From Lucinisca nassula (taxonomy: Eukaryota > Mollusca > Bivalvia > Lucinida > Lucinidae): a DNA stretch of 64,000 bases. Positions within the stretch are counted from its first letter, which is position 1; each line of letters begins with the position of its first letter. Location: positions 49,265,143 through 49,329,142 of the forward strand of contig OY757026.1 of the NCBI GenBank assembly GCA_963580285.1. Direction: 5' to 3'. Shown here piece after piece: positions 54,640 to 64,000 of this stretch. The translations under genes were made by a program, and so were the position numbers. Below the pieces are notes generated by a model. It made no database searches, was not told the origin of the DNA, and saw only the letters and a list, made by a program, of their open reading frames with translations.

Positions 54640-55717
54640 CCCCAGCATCTAATGACGACCAAAATATACCAAGACTCACAATGTGAAGCTTCATACTAAA
54701 TATCAACAAAGGCTATAATTCGAACAATCTTGACCAAGGTCCACTAGATCATATGAAGCTACACACCAAATATCAAAGACCTGGGCCTTGTGGTTTCAGT
54801 GAAGAAGATTTTTTAAAGATATTCCCTACATAAGCCTGTGTAAAATCAAGTGGCCCCGGGGCGGGAGCATTTTTGGCCCCAGGGCTATATTTTAAACACT
54901 CTTAATAGAGGTCCACTAGATGAAGCATCACACCAAATATCAAAGACCTGGGCCTTGCTGTTTCAGAGAAGAAGATTTTCAAAGATTATCTCTATATATA
55001 AGTCTTTGTAAAAGCAAAGGGTCTCTGGCGGGGGCATTTTTGGCCCTAGTGCTATAATTTGCATAATCTTGATAGAGGTCTACTAGATGAAATTTCACAT
55101 CAAATATCAAAGACCTAGGCCTTGTGGTTTCACAGAAGAAGATTTTTAAAGATTTTCCCTATATAAGTCTATGTAAAACCAAAGGGCCCCTGAGTGATGG
55201 CATTTTGGTCTCAGGGCTATAATTTGAACAATCTTTGTAGAGGTCCACTAGATGAAGCTTCATACCAAATATCAAAGACCTAGGTCTTGTGGTTTCAGAG
55301 AAGATTTTTAAAGATTTTCCCTATATAAGTCTATGTCAAACCAAAGGGCCCGGGGCGGGAGCATCTTTTGGCCCCAGCACTATAATTTGAACAACCTTGG
55401 TAGGGGTCCACTAGATGAAGCTTCATACCATATATCAAAGACCTGGGCCTTGTGGGTTCAGAGATGAAGATTTTTTTAAGTTTTTGGTGAAAAAAAATAT
55501 ATTTTGGCTCCTGTGACCTAGATGTGCAACGGATGGGAACCATTTGAACAACTTTGAAAGGGGACCACATAAGGATCATTCCTGTGAAGGTTGGTTGAAA
55601 TCCGACCAGTGGTTTAGGAGGAGACGTCGTTTGATGAAATTATTTACGCACGCACGGGCGCACGACGGACAAAAAGTGGTCCCAAAAGCTCACCTCGACA
55701 CCACGTGACCCTGAGCT
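54640..55717 (-). mobile_element. Helentron-like element (H6), 3-prime part missing
   Basis: On the minus strand the 5-prime end TAGCTCAGGGTCACGTGGTG folds with TCGAGGTGAGCTTTTGGGAC. Core units follow of the same kind as H2 (GAGGTCCACTAGATGAAGCT in plus text, about five to six times). The terminal palindrome is not found. It is inserted at the first base of the B2 array element. Confidence 0.7.
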
Positions 55718-56711
55718 AAAAATGAAAATCTAAACAATAAAAATATTCCCAGCCCATGTAAAAAGGAAAATTCAGAGTACGCCCCACCCCATATTTTGCC
55801 TTACTCCCCACCTCACGGACTCTGTTCAAATCTGGCCAGACCATATAAACTTTTTAGGATAGTATAGTTGTGGGATATAGTTTCTATTTATAAATACATT
55901 TCGAATTATGGATATCAATATTTCGATTTAATGTTATCAATAATTCAGCCCAATTATTGATATCTATAATTCAAATTATAGATATCCATAATTCTAATAA
56001 TTGATATCATTTAATGGAATAATGGATATCAATAATTCAGTCCTATTTATTGATATCATTAATTCCAATTATTGATATCATAAAGTCGAATTATAGATAT
56101 CAAAAACTGAATTATTGATATCCATATATCATTTTAATTATTGATATCATAAATTAAAATTACTGATATTCATATATAGGATAAATGATATCTATAAATA
56201 TGGCTTATTTATTGATATCCATTATTTGAATTAGTAATATCCTAATTTCTCCACAGAGACTAAGTATTGGTGCACATATTATTTATAGATATCCATAATT
56301 AGACTTATTGATATCAATAAATGAGCCAAATAGTTGATATCTATTATTCAAACAATTGATATCATTTATTCAAATAAAAGATATCTAAATATCTAAATGA
56401 TTTATAGATATCAATATTATGAATTGTTGATATCATTAATTCTATATAATGATATCAATAATCAGAATTTTTGATATCAATTAATTGGCTGAATAAACGA
56501 TATCTTTAATCTGAATTAATGATATCCATAAATAGATTAATTGATATCAATAATTGAGATTTAAGATATCAATAAATCAATTAGAATTATTGATATCTAT
56601 AATTCGAATTATGGATATCAATTATCTGATTTATGGATATCCATTATTCTTTAAGGGCGGGGTGCAATTCTGTTAATATGTCATATTTCCATTGTCCTGC
56701 TGAATAGTTTA
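55718..56711 (+). repeat. GATATC-rich array element, copy B2
   Basis: A direct copy of 42147-43142, with the same leader, the same order of GATATC sites with scattered substitutions, and the same TAAGGGCGGGG..GTCCTGCTGAATAG end. Here it continues into MITE P1 sequence (TTTAATTAAACCACGCCC), whereas B1 is cut off there by the large inverted repeat. Confidence 0.85.
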
Positions 56712-56871
56712 ATTAAACCACGCCCATTATCAGCCATCAACCAATCAGATTACTTGATAGTCATTCGTTTAACAAACTGCATCAGAAACATTGTAGATCC
56801 TGATAAGATTGATTCTTCAGAAGCCATCTGATCAGGATTTACACTGTTTGCAAAGATAGAGGTTATCGTGA
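56690..56871. mobile_element. piggyBac-type MITE (P1), left end overlapping the B2 array end
   Basis: The right end CAGCAGGATAAGGG is followed by TTAA. The core is GTAGATCCTGATAAGA with AGAAGCCATCTGATCAGG. The left end reads GTCCTGCTGAATAG without a clear TTAA. Confidence 0.65.
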
Positions 56872-56915
56872 ACAGCAGGATAAGGGTTAATGTTAAATAT
56901 TATTCTGATTCTAAC

Positions 56916-56920
<5 letters not shown>

Positions 56921-56954
<34 letters not shown>

Positions 56955-56959
56955 TTTTG
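56921..56959. repeat. (TA)n plus T run
   Basis: About 12 AT repeats, then 14 T. It lies at the tail of the adjoining minus-strand SINE-A. Confidence 0.9.
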
Positions 56960-57185
56960 AGACATTGTTCCTAGTTTTGTGGGACTTCAATCCGGCATTG
57001 AGATGAATGACGTCTCAACCCCTGCCAAATTTATATGTAGGGACAGTCTGACTCGCACCACTTTGCTGGAGCAGGCTTATAGACCATCTTGGTGATTTAA
57101 TACTGGTATTAATGTGCTGTCGTTTTCAGCCCTGCATGGAAACGTCAGGCAGCCCAATCGATCTCTCCAGACGCTGGGCGGCTGT
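56955..57185 (-). repeat. SINE-A copy, diverged
   Basis: Paralogue of the copy at 41262: the following 100 bp (AGAACTAGGGTGTCTAAAAT, GTAGCTCTTGATGAGTT) is the same in both places. Confidence 0.7.
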
Positions 57186-57376
57186 TGCTCATTTAAAATT
57201 AGAACTAGGGTGTCTAAAATAGAGTGTGGTATTTTTTTTTGTAAATGATAGGGTAGCTCTTGATGAGTTGTGCTGTTTGTTTCATTTTATGGCTTCAAGA
57301 CTGCATCTTACAGTAAATAACTCTGGACACATCCCATTGATGGGACGGTGGTGGTGGTATGTGTCTGTGTGTGTGT

Positions 57377-57403
57377 GGGGGGGGGGGGGTGGGGGGGTGG
57401 GGG
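57377..57403. repeat. G-rich tract after GTGTCTGTGTGTGTG
   Basis: G run with T interruptions. It is followed by sequence (CACTGAATTTCGCCTAC, GGCCCCAGCATCTAA) that also occurs at 54605-54680. Confidence 0.85.
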
Positions 57404-57502
57404 TACACTGAATTTCGCCTACTACATAGGTTAGGCCCCAGCATCTAAAGGTGACCCCAGACAATACCAAGACTGACAATGTGCCCTAAAGAATTCCATA
57501 AG

Positions 57503-57800
57503 CCCCCGCCCATAGGGGCTTGAAGAAATCTATGGGCTGCATGATGCTTCCACGCGAGCTGAATCCGGCCCGCACACTAGTACTGGTAAACCGCTGAGAG
57601 GATCTAAGTCTGTCCAGAAACCGCGTTGGGAGGTGGACCGTCCATGCTAACAAACCCTATTGGTTTCATTGGGCGACGGGGCTTGAGATGTCATTTCATC
57701 TCAATGTCGGGTAAAAGTCCCACAAAATTGGAAGCAACGTCTCCAAAATGACCTTTACAGTGTTGACGGGGACGTTAAACCTCAAATCAAACAAATCAAT
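57503..57800 (+). mobile_element. SINE-A copy
   Basis: Well preserved: CCCCCGCCCATAGGGGCTTG to GACGTTAAACCTCAAATC. It shares variants (GAATCCGGCCCGCACACTAG, GTCCAGAAACCGCG) with the copies at 43498 and 62304, suggesting one subfamily. Confidence 0.88.
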
Positions 57801-57834
57801 AAAGAATTCCATATACGCAAGCGTCTAAAATTGT

Positions 57835-58285
57835 ATTAAAAGATATCAAATATTCTGAGATTTTTGGATATCTAAAATGATATTTCATGATATCAATAAT
57901 AAGATTTATAGATATTTATAATCTAATTATAGATATCACCCAAAGGTCTGAATTATAGATATCACAATTTTCAATAATGGATATCAAAAAATATATTATG
58001 GATATCAATAAATGTAATTATTGATATAATAAAATCTTCTTCAATATTTGATATCTATAAATCGAATTATAGATATCTATAAATCGAATAATAGATATCA
58101 TAATTGGAATTATAGATATCATTAAACATTTAATTGATATCAAAAATGAATAATAGATATCTAATATTATTTATAGATATCTAATAATATTTATGGATAT
58201 CCAATATTTTCATTATAGATATCATTAATTTTATTTATAGATATCCCGAAATTGTATTAAATAGTAAAACGGCGCCCCATAGAAT
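57835..58285. repeat. GATATC-rich array, copy A1-prime (inverted)
   Basis: About fifteen or more GATATC sites, ending GAAATTGTATTAAATAGTAA and AACGGCGCCCCATA, the complement of the leader of the array at 40855. Confidence 0.8.
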
Positions 58286-58379
58286 TCTGTTTGTGTCTTT
58301 CTGTCTTTTTTCGCCTACGACACAAACTTAAATTTTGAAATCATTCAGCAATCAGATTATGAAAAGCTTTTTTCCTGTT

Positions 58380-58455
58380 TATTGTACTGGTTATCCGCTT
58401 ATGTAACCGGGAAACGTGTGGATAGTAAACTGACCGGCACAAAAATGACCTAAAA
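58380..58455 (+). repeat. SINE-B 3-prime fragment
   Basis: GTACTGGTTATCCGCTTATG and GTAAACTGACCGGCACAAAA match the SINE-B body. The terminal CCGTTAAAC is missing. Confidence 0.7.
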
Positions 58456-58489
58456 ATTGCTACTATTCTGATGAAAATCCGTGATTTTA

Positions 58490-58640
58490 CTGCAAACATA
58501 GGTTGTTGGTGCTCGTTAAAACCGTTCTAAAGAGTACACACAACCTATGTCTTGGAGCAGAAATAAGAAAAATAATACATGTTTATAACCCCGTAAACCC
58601 CAGTTTTCTCTACATAAATGGGGGTTAAGTGGGGTGGGGT
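58490..58640 (+). repeat. Hairpin element, shortened stem
   Basis: Arms GCAAACATAGGTTGTTGGTG and CACACAACCTATGTCTTGG, then GAGCAGAAATAAGAAAAATA and CCCCAGTTTTCTCTACATA. Confidence 0.65.
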
Positions 58641-59300
58641 GGGGTCATTTCACGGACTTGTTCACGTGAAGCTTTCGATTCTTGGTTGGATGGAAATACA
58701 TGGATGTGGGTAAAAAAACACAGTCTGAGCAGTCTTCGCTGGACAAGATGAACTTTTGCTGTCTATCAAACACCCAACGAAATCTTTGACCAGAATGCGC
58801 TGATGCACAGGCCGATCTGGGTGTTGGCTGGACGCCTAATATTTAAATTATACGCATATACATGTACCGTGTAATTCGATTTGACAGTCTCGCAGCCGCA
58901 GTCTCTTGAAATAGTTAAAAAAAATCATGGGTCCATAAGCAACCCGCATAATAGAGGCACCAACAGAACATCACATTTTGACCTATCGCGCATTACAACA
59001 GGCCTATGTAATTTTGACAACATAAAATTAAACGAAGAGCAACACCAGGAACTGATACAATCAAATCCCAAATTCTGCTTTAAACACCATAGCACAATTT
59101 CATGTAGTAAATGCCCTTTTTTTTCGGAGTATATATTATTTTTCTTATTCCTGATCCAAAGAAAAAAACAACAAATTTTCATCTGAAATATTTCGTTTTC
59201 ACGAGTATAACATTTGCATAGATGTTCAATGTGAATTGTTCAGGTATTGTCATAACTTACCAGTTGTATCATATAAAAATCAGGATAGCATCTGGCATAG
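58641..59300. other. Unassigned sequence
   Basis: No gene, repeat end or tRNA-like motif is recognised. The open frame at 58881-59186 is AT-rich with a Lys-rich end and has no domain I know. Confidence 0.35.
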
Positions 59301-59309
59301 AAAATTTTC

Positions 59310-59420
59310 CGTAATTTTTCGTCTGGCAATAGCACATTTCCCTACTTTGTGCTATTGACAGACGTCTAGTAATAGCACATTTCCCGACTTTATGCTATTG
59401 ACAGACGTCTGGCAATAGAC
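59310..59420. repeat. Alternating CGTCTGGCAATAGCAC repeats
   Basis: Three GTCTGGCAATAG/GTCTAGTAATAG units interleave with GTGCTATTGACAGACG, each pair forming a hairpin. A related inverted copy lies at 40757-40800, beside the A1 array. Confidence 0.7.
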
Positions 59421-59604
59421 TCTTCCTAATAATAATTAGAAAGTTGCCATGCTTTGGGTAATGAAAGAACCCATTGTTTCACGTTATGACGTACATAGCG
59501 AAGATTTTGGGGGAGATTTCGAAGGGCATTCTGCGTAAATGGGCTTTGTTTGTAGAAACATGGGTTTCATTACCAAAAAACGCCTTATCAAATATATTGC
59601 TTTA

Positions 59605-59760
59605 ATCACCAAAAAATGAAAATTTGCAGATAAAAACATCTTATATGTTTTTTTTTTTATTATTATTATTTTTTATTTCTGCTCAACACAAGAATTGTAG
59701 GTCCTCATTAGAACCGCCTCGGCAAGACAATTCTAGCGAGTACCCACAAGTTATGTTTTT
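59605..59760 (+). repeat. Hairpin element, worn
   Basis: TTATTTCTGCTCAACAC with TCATTAGAACCGCCTCGG and TCTAGCGAGTACCCAC. A T-rich tract lies inside (59650-59682). Confidence 0.6.
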
Positions 59761-59761
59761 G

Positions 59762-60058
59762 ATTATGTTTGGTTGATTTGAAGTTTAACGTCCCCGTCAA
59801 CACTGTAAAGGTCATTTTGAAGACTTTGCTTCAATTTTGTGAGACTTTTACCCGCCATTGTGATGAAATGACATCTCAAGCCCTGCCGCCCAATGGAACC
59901 GATAGAATTTATAAGCATAGGCGGGCCAACTCGCACCGCATTGCCTGTGCAGGCTGAGATCCTCTAAGCGGTTTACCAGCCTGTACTCGTGTGCGGGTCG
60001 GTTTCAGCTCTGCGTGGAAGCATCATGCAGCCCATCTATTTCTTCAAGCCCCGATGGG
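59762..60058 (-). mobile_element. SINE-A copy
   Basis: Near full-length. It interrupts the hairpin element: matching right-arm sequence resumes at 60060 (TTTTTAGCAGAAATAAGAGA). Confidence 0.85.
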
Positions 60059-60059
60059 C

Positions 60060-60165
60060 TATTTTTTAGCAGAAATAAGAGAAATAACATATATCCCTAT
60101 AAACCCTCGATGAGGCGGTTCTAACGTGTACCCACAATATATATTTTAGAGCAGAAATAAGAAAA
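60060..60165 (+). repeat. Hairpin element remnants
   Basis: GCAGAAATAAGAGAAATAAC, then GATGAGGCGGTTCTAACGTG and TACCCACAATATATATTTT and again GAGCAGAAATAAG. Two partial copies are joined. Confidence 0.55.
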
Positions 60166-60498
60166 GTAAGGTTTTTACGGCGTAGCCGTTATGTTTTTGC
60201 TTTTGTCCTACATTTTTCGTTATTCCATTGGTCAATAAAACCACATGTCCAAGGAGATGACCATTTCATTGGTCAATGATTTGCATAAATAAATCTACTA
60301 AAAAAACACGACAGTTTACCGAGACATGAATGAAAAATATATACAGTTTCGGCTTGCTCACCGTCTTGTCCTTTGATGACCATACGTCATATGTATAATT
60401 GTGTTTCTAGTGAATTCTGAAACTGCTGCGGTGAATAGCTATTTTGACCTAATTTCACGTGGTTGGTCTATATAGCGAAAGGAACCATTTTCTGCGAA

Positions 60499-60786
60499 TT
60501 GTGTGTGTGAATTCGGGTTTAACGTCGCTTTCAACAATTTTTCAGTCATATCACGACGGTGTCTGGTTGCGACAGGGAGCTCAATGCTCACGTTTATAGT
60601 GCTGCCTCACTGAAGTATCATGTCCCAGACACATTACATGATACCACACCCAGTCACATTATCCTGACACTGGATCGACCAGTCCTAGCTCTACCCCGTA
60701 AATCTGAGTGCCAAGCGAGGAGCAGCTAGTACCATTTTTAACGACTTTGGTATGTCGCGGCCCGGGATCGAACCCGAGACCTCAGA
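60499..60786 (-). mobile_element. SINE-E, complete with 12-bp target duplication
   Basis: ATTTTCTGCGAA at 60487-60498 and 60787-60798 bounds a 288-bp element. In minus orientation it starts near GAGGTCTCGGGTTCGATCCC (a clear box B with little tRNA head before it). It continues with CGGGGTAGAGCTAGGACTGG, ATGTGACTGGGTGTGGTATC and ATATGACTGAAAAATTGTTG, and ends AAGCGACGTTAAACCCG. Confidence 0.9.
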
Positions 60787-60805
60787 ATTTTCTGCGAAAG
60801 GAATT

Positions 60806-60945
60806 GTTTGTTTGATTTGAGGTTTAACGTTCCCATCAACACTGTGTAGGTAATTTTACAGGCGTTGCTTCCAAGTTTGTGAAAGTTTTACCCGACATTG
60901 AGGTAAAATGACACCTCAAGCCCTGTTGCCCAATGAAACCAATAA
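60806..60945 (-). repeat. SINE-A fragment, head missing
   Basis: Tail and middle are present (in plus text TTTGAGGTTTAACGTTCCC to TTGCCCAATGAAACCAATAA). It lies 20 bp beyond SINE-E. Confidence 0.8.
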
Positions 60946-61590
60946 AGAGATATAGCATGACAAAAAATGTAATAATCGCATTACAAATTGACAGATGTTT
61001 AATTTACAATATATGCCCAATAAAAGTTGCAGTGTATCATTTGTCTTCAGCATACTTTATGTCCTCCATTTTAACACAAAATGGACATTTTCGAATATCA
61101 TTAATGTTATATCAATTCTGAAAAGGAATAAGTGTAATTTGAGTTTTAGTTAGGTGCACATAAGATCAAGTTTCCGTCCGTTTGTCTGCTCGTCCGTTTG
61201 TTCGTCCGTCTATGCGTTTACGTTCACCATGGCGAAACCCTAGAATTTGTGTTCAAAAACAGTAAATGATAAAGTTTTCTTATTTGTTGTGCATTTACTT
61301 GAGATCATAAATGAAATGAGGTCATGTTTTTAACATTGACCTTTTACATTGACCTTAGCTCAAACAGGCGGGACACCGCCCTCTGCAAAGCTATTTTACC
61401 TCGCGTGACATCTGAATTGTTTGAATACAGTAAACCAGTTCATAGCTAGACAACTGTTGCTGTCACTATTGTAGCTCATATTTCTAAACAACCTTCCAAT
61501 TAAATCTACGCCGCTTATCTTTTTTAAAGATATTTCTTGTTACAGTTAAATACTATATGGGCCCCGGCAAGCGATTTTGGTACTTATCGC
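60946..61590. other. Unassigned AT-rich sequence with a short CCGTTTGT microsatellite
   Basis: CCGTCCGTTTGTCTGC and TTTGTTCGTCCGTC at 61173-61210 resemble the pyrimidine tract next to Helentron-like 5-prime ends, but no paired arms are seen. Confidence 0.4.
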
Positions 61591-61595
61591 CTATG

Positions 61596-61663
61596 CGAGC
61601 AGCGAAGGTTCAGGCGAGCCTGCGCACCCGCGCAGTCTCGCCAGAACCTTCGCTGCTCGCTCA
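61596..61663. repeat. GC-rich hairpin
   Basis: GCGAGCAGCGAAGGTTC and GAACCTTCGCTGCTCGC are perfect 17-bp arms. The inner part CTGCGCACCCGCGCAG also pairs partly. Confidence 0.85.
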
Positions 61664-61905
61664 TACAAGCAGTGAATCAAGAGGAACCTTCAGACAGAAA
61701 GCCATATCCCTGGCCCCTCTGAATGGCTGGGCATGCGCAGTTAAAATTTGTAATGACGGAATGCTCGAAGACACAAATTCGCTTGGCGGGGCTCATATAA
61801 TTATACAGATTTTATATATAGGCGCCGCGTGTTTTCGTGATGCCACATTTATCATGACACGGATGTACCACTTCAAATTGCATATTTATGTCTGCTCAGT
61901 CAGTT

Positions 61906-61975
61906 TGTTTGTTTGATTTGAGGTTTAACGACCCGTCAACACTACATAGGTGATTATGGAGACTTTGCAGCAGCC
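61906..61975 (-). repeat. SINE-A tail fragment
   Basis: TTTGATTTGAGGTTTAACGA in plus text to GAGACTTTGCAGC, then lost. Confidence 0.7.
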
Positions 61976-62303
61976 ATGGTCTAAGGGAAGCAACTGTGTA
62001 AAAGCTGTGTTTCTACTTGTGAAACAGTTATATTTCTTAGCTGTAGATTCACCTGTCCGCTAGAGGTCACGGTTGACATCCTGCAAACGAACAGAAAGTA
62101 CACAGGAATAGGCGCGGCTGTCAAACTGTCATAATTCGGTTGGAACACAATAACAAAACAGGTAAGCAATTATTAATGCACGGTAAATTAAGTATTGGCA
62201 CCACTGTTTTTATTCTTGGCACGTGCACATGCAAGAGCTGCAGTTTTTGGTAATAAAATAGGTAACGCCTTTGGTAAATTGTGGGTGGGGTGGGGGCATA
62301 TTT

Positions 62304-62615
62304 TCGCCCCCGCCCATAGGGGCTTGAAGAAATATATGGGCTGCATGATGCTTCCACGCAGAGCTGAATCCGGCCCGCACACTAGTACTGGTAAACCACT
62401 TAGAGGATCTTAGCCTGTCCAGGAACCCTGGTGCACCCTGGTGCGAGGCGGACCGTCCATGCTAATAAACCCTATTGGTTTCATTGGGCGACAGGGCTTG
62501 AGATGTCATTTCATCTCAATGTCGGGTAAAAGTCCCACAAAATTGGAAGCAATGTGTCCAAAATGACCTTTACAGTGTTGACAAGGACGTTAAACCTCAA
62601 TTCAAACAAACAAAA
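62304..62615 (+). mobile_element. SINE-A copy
   Basis: CGCCCCCGCCCATAGGGG to AAGGACGTTAAACCTC. A 10-bp stretch, CCCTGGTGCA, is doubled inside near 62427-62446. Confidence 0.88.
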
Positions 62616-62923
62616 TACTTCAGATTCCTTGAGCAATAATCCTGATAATTTGGATCAATATTTTGTTGTCAGATGAATAAGCTTCTTATTTATTTTTTAG
62701 CCCCCACAATTCGAAAATGTGGAAAGCGCATATTACCCTTGTCCATCATGCCCGAGATGGCATCAGCAATTTTCGTTTTGGCAGTGGCTAGTCATCTGGT
62801 ACAGGATAAGCAGACTCGTGCGCTGGTCAGCTACTGAACTAGCAGCCTTTGAGTCTGCTGGTCCGGTAAACACCTGTAGGAATGCATGGCTATTCGTCCG
62901 GTAGAACATTATAGCCACCAGTG

Positions 62924-63136
62924 TTAACCCTTGTCCTGCTGAGCCCGGATGTGCCTTATCTTTCAAGCAACGAAGACCCAGATCAGATGGCTTCTGAAGA
63001 AGCCATCTGATCAGGCTCATCATTGTTTGTCATTCAGTTTATGAATTTGTTGCAATAATTTGCATCAAGTAATCTGATTGGTTGATAATTAGTAGTGGGT
63101 GTGGCATATTTGAATATTCAGCAGGACAAGGGTTAA
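62924..63136. mobile_element. piggyBac-type MITE (P1) reference copy
   Basis: TTAA at 62924-62927 and 63133-63136. The terminal repeats CCCTTGTCCTGCTGA and TCAGCAGGACAAGGG are perfect 15-bp inverses. The core hairpin is CCAGATCAGATGGCTTCT with AGAAGCCATCTGATCAGG. At 205 bp without coding it must depend on an outside transposase. TTAA plus CCC ends point to the piggyBac superfamily. Confidence 0.92.
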
Positions 63137-63204
63137 ATAGTAATTGAACATCAAATGTGGCGAGTAAAAATTCCAAAAGGCATTGATACTATACAAAATT
63201 AGCT

Positions 63205-63412
63205 CCGGCAAAGTGGTGAGAGTTGGCCATCCATGCATATAAACCATTTGGTTTCACTGGGCGGCACGGGCAGGTAAAAGTCCCACAATATTGGAAGCCA
63301 CGTCTCCAAAATGACCTAAATAGTGCTGACGGGGTATTGAAAGCTACGTCTCCAAATTGACCTAAATAGTGCTGATGGGGATGTTAAAAACTAAAACATC
63401 AAATCAAACAAA
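63205..63412 (+). repeat. SINE-A copy with duplicated tail
   Basis: 5-prime truncated. The segment GCCACGTCTCCAAAATGACC to GTGCTGACGGGG is followed by a second, altered version, GCTACGTCTCCAAATTGACC to GTGCTGATGGGG, then ATGTTAAAAAC. Confidence 0.75.
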
Positions 63413-63430
63413 CCACAAAAAGTATAATAG

Positions 63431-63656
63431 TTAAACCCATATCCCGCTGCATAAATTAATTTAGCCACACCCATTTCATGATTTGCATTTCAGACAATCA
63501 AATTACTTGATATAATTTATTCATTCAAATTCACAATCTGAATGACAAAGACTGTAGATCCTGATCAGATGGTTTCTTCAGAAGCCATCTAATCTGGATC
63601 TACACTGTTTGCATTTGCAAAGGTAGGGGTGTCGTGAACAGCAGGATAAGGGTTAA
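63431..63656. mobile_element. piggyBac-type MITE (P1)
   Basis: TTAA lies at both ends. Ends ACCCATATCCCGCTGC and GAACAGCAGGATAAGGG are diverged inverses. The core is CCTGATCAGATGGTTTCT with AGAAGCCATCTAATCTGG. Confidence 0.85.
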
Positions 63657-63710
63657 CACACTTTTCAGGAAGAATTCACAAAAAAGTATATAAACAGTAG
63701 GAAGCCTTAT

Positions 63711-64000
63711 TAGCTCGGCTGTTTTCGAAGAAAACGACAAGGTATTGTCATAGCTCTGGCATCGTCTGCGTCGTCGTCATCGTCGTGCAAAAACTTGGAC
63801 ATTTTGTAATATCTCTGTCATTAATTACTGAACATATTTACTTGAAACTCGGACTAGTTGTTCATTATGAAAAGGGGAACTCATACCAATAGGTGAGGAA
63901 ACCCTCAAAATATTTTTGGCACAGTTATGCCCCTTTTTCGACTTTTTGTTTTCTAAAAGAAACTGCAGCCGAGCTTTGACACCCACATGTGGTGCTCTTG
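63711..64000 (+). mobile_element. Helentron-like element (H7), short, runs to the window edge
   Basis: The 5-prime end TAGCTCGGCTG is followed by the hairpin GTTTTCGAAGAAAAC. A GTCGTC-type microsatellite lies at 63766-63787, then a core of about 170 bp. The 3-prime end has GCAGCCGAGCT, the exact inverse of AGCTCGGCTG with one extra base. The palindrome CACCCACATGTGGTG and CTCTTG close it at the edge. The same design as H1, H2 and H5, but with different arm sequences. Confidence 0.7.

Noticed and set aside
62701..62904. Possible exon after TTATTTATTTTTTAG with the peptide YYPCPSCPRWHQQF
   Set aside because: The acceptor is good, but no donor, domain or partner exon is seen, and a MITE lies 20 bp downstream.

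Overview
The window reads as eukaryotic, repeat-packed intergenic and intronic DNA. A bivalve mollusc is the best fit. That identification is an inference from one animal-type membrane acyltransferase gene and from several SINE families, Helentron-like tandem-core elements, mariner, piggyBac and pogo type elements of the style seen in clams and oysters. I see no bacterial operons, ribosome binding sites or CRISPR arrays. Most short open frames lie inside repeats and are not genes.

One convincing intact protein gene is present: an intronless 735-codon NRF-6-like (nose resistant to fluoxetine) acyltransferase-3 gene on the minus strand at 35971-38178. Other coding traces are remnants or candidate exons. 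There is a decayed non-LTR reverse transcriptase (about 2952-4980, minus), a frameshifted MULE-type transposase C-terminus (10857-11376, plus), a frameshifted mariner transposase (47584-48677, plus), an SGNH-like fragment (33760-33999, minus) and three possible exons: an acidic 19-residue-repeat exon at 6523-6795, and others at 8745-8906 and 9935-10065.

Layout. 1-5070: unassigned AT-rich DNA, then the LINE remnant split by a SINE. 5070-20800: SINEs, hairpin (foldback) elements, a tandem foldback array at 16.5-18.4 kb, one Helentron-like element at 14.2-15.9 kb, a SINE cluster at 12.5-14.2 kb and a SINE-in-SINE nest at 19.7-20.1 kb. 20813-27737: three Helentron-like elements with tandem cores, carrying nested SINEs and a pogo-like MITE. 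28-35.3 kb: piggyBac-type MITEs, SINE fragments and an unclassified element with two tandem-repeat blocks. 36-38.2 kb: the NRF gene. 40.7-58.3 kb: a complex region with GATATC-rich arrays in direct and inverted copies around a roughly 10 kb imperfect inverted repeat (43149-53600). The mariner and one Helentron-like element are inserted in its right arm, and the left arm still shows both empty sites. 58.3-64 kb: more SINEs, MITEs and the start of another Helentron-like element at the window edge.

The most informative signals are structural. (1) Tandem-core elements keep the same terminal architecture while their paired terminal sequences change together. (2) The inverted repeat supplies natural empty sites that reveal how two elements inserted. 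(3) Several unrelated SINE heads share one 3-prime motif. (4) The GATATC arrays have no obvious explanation.
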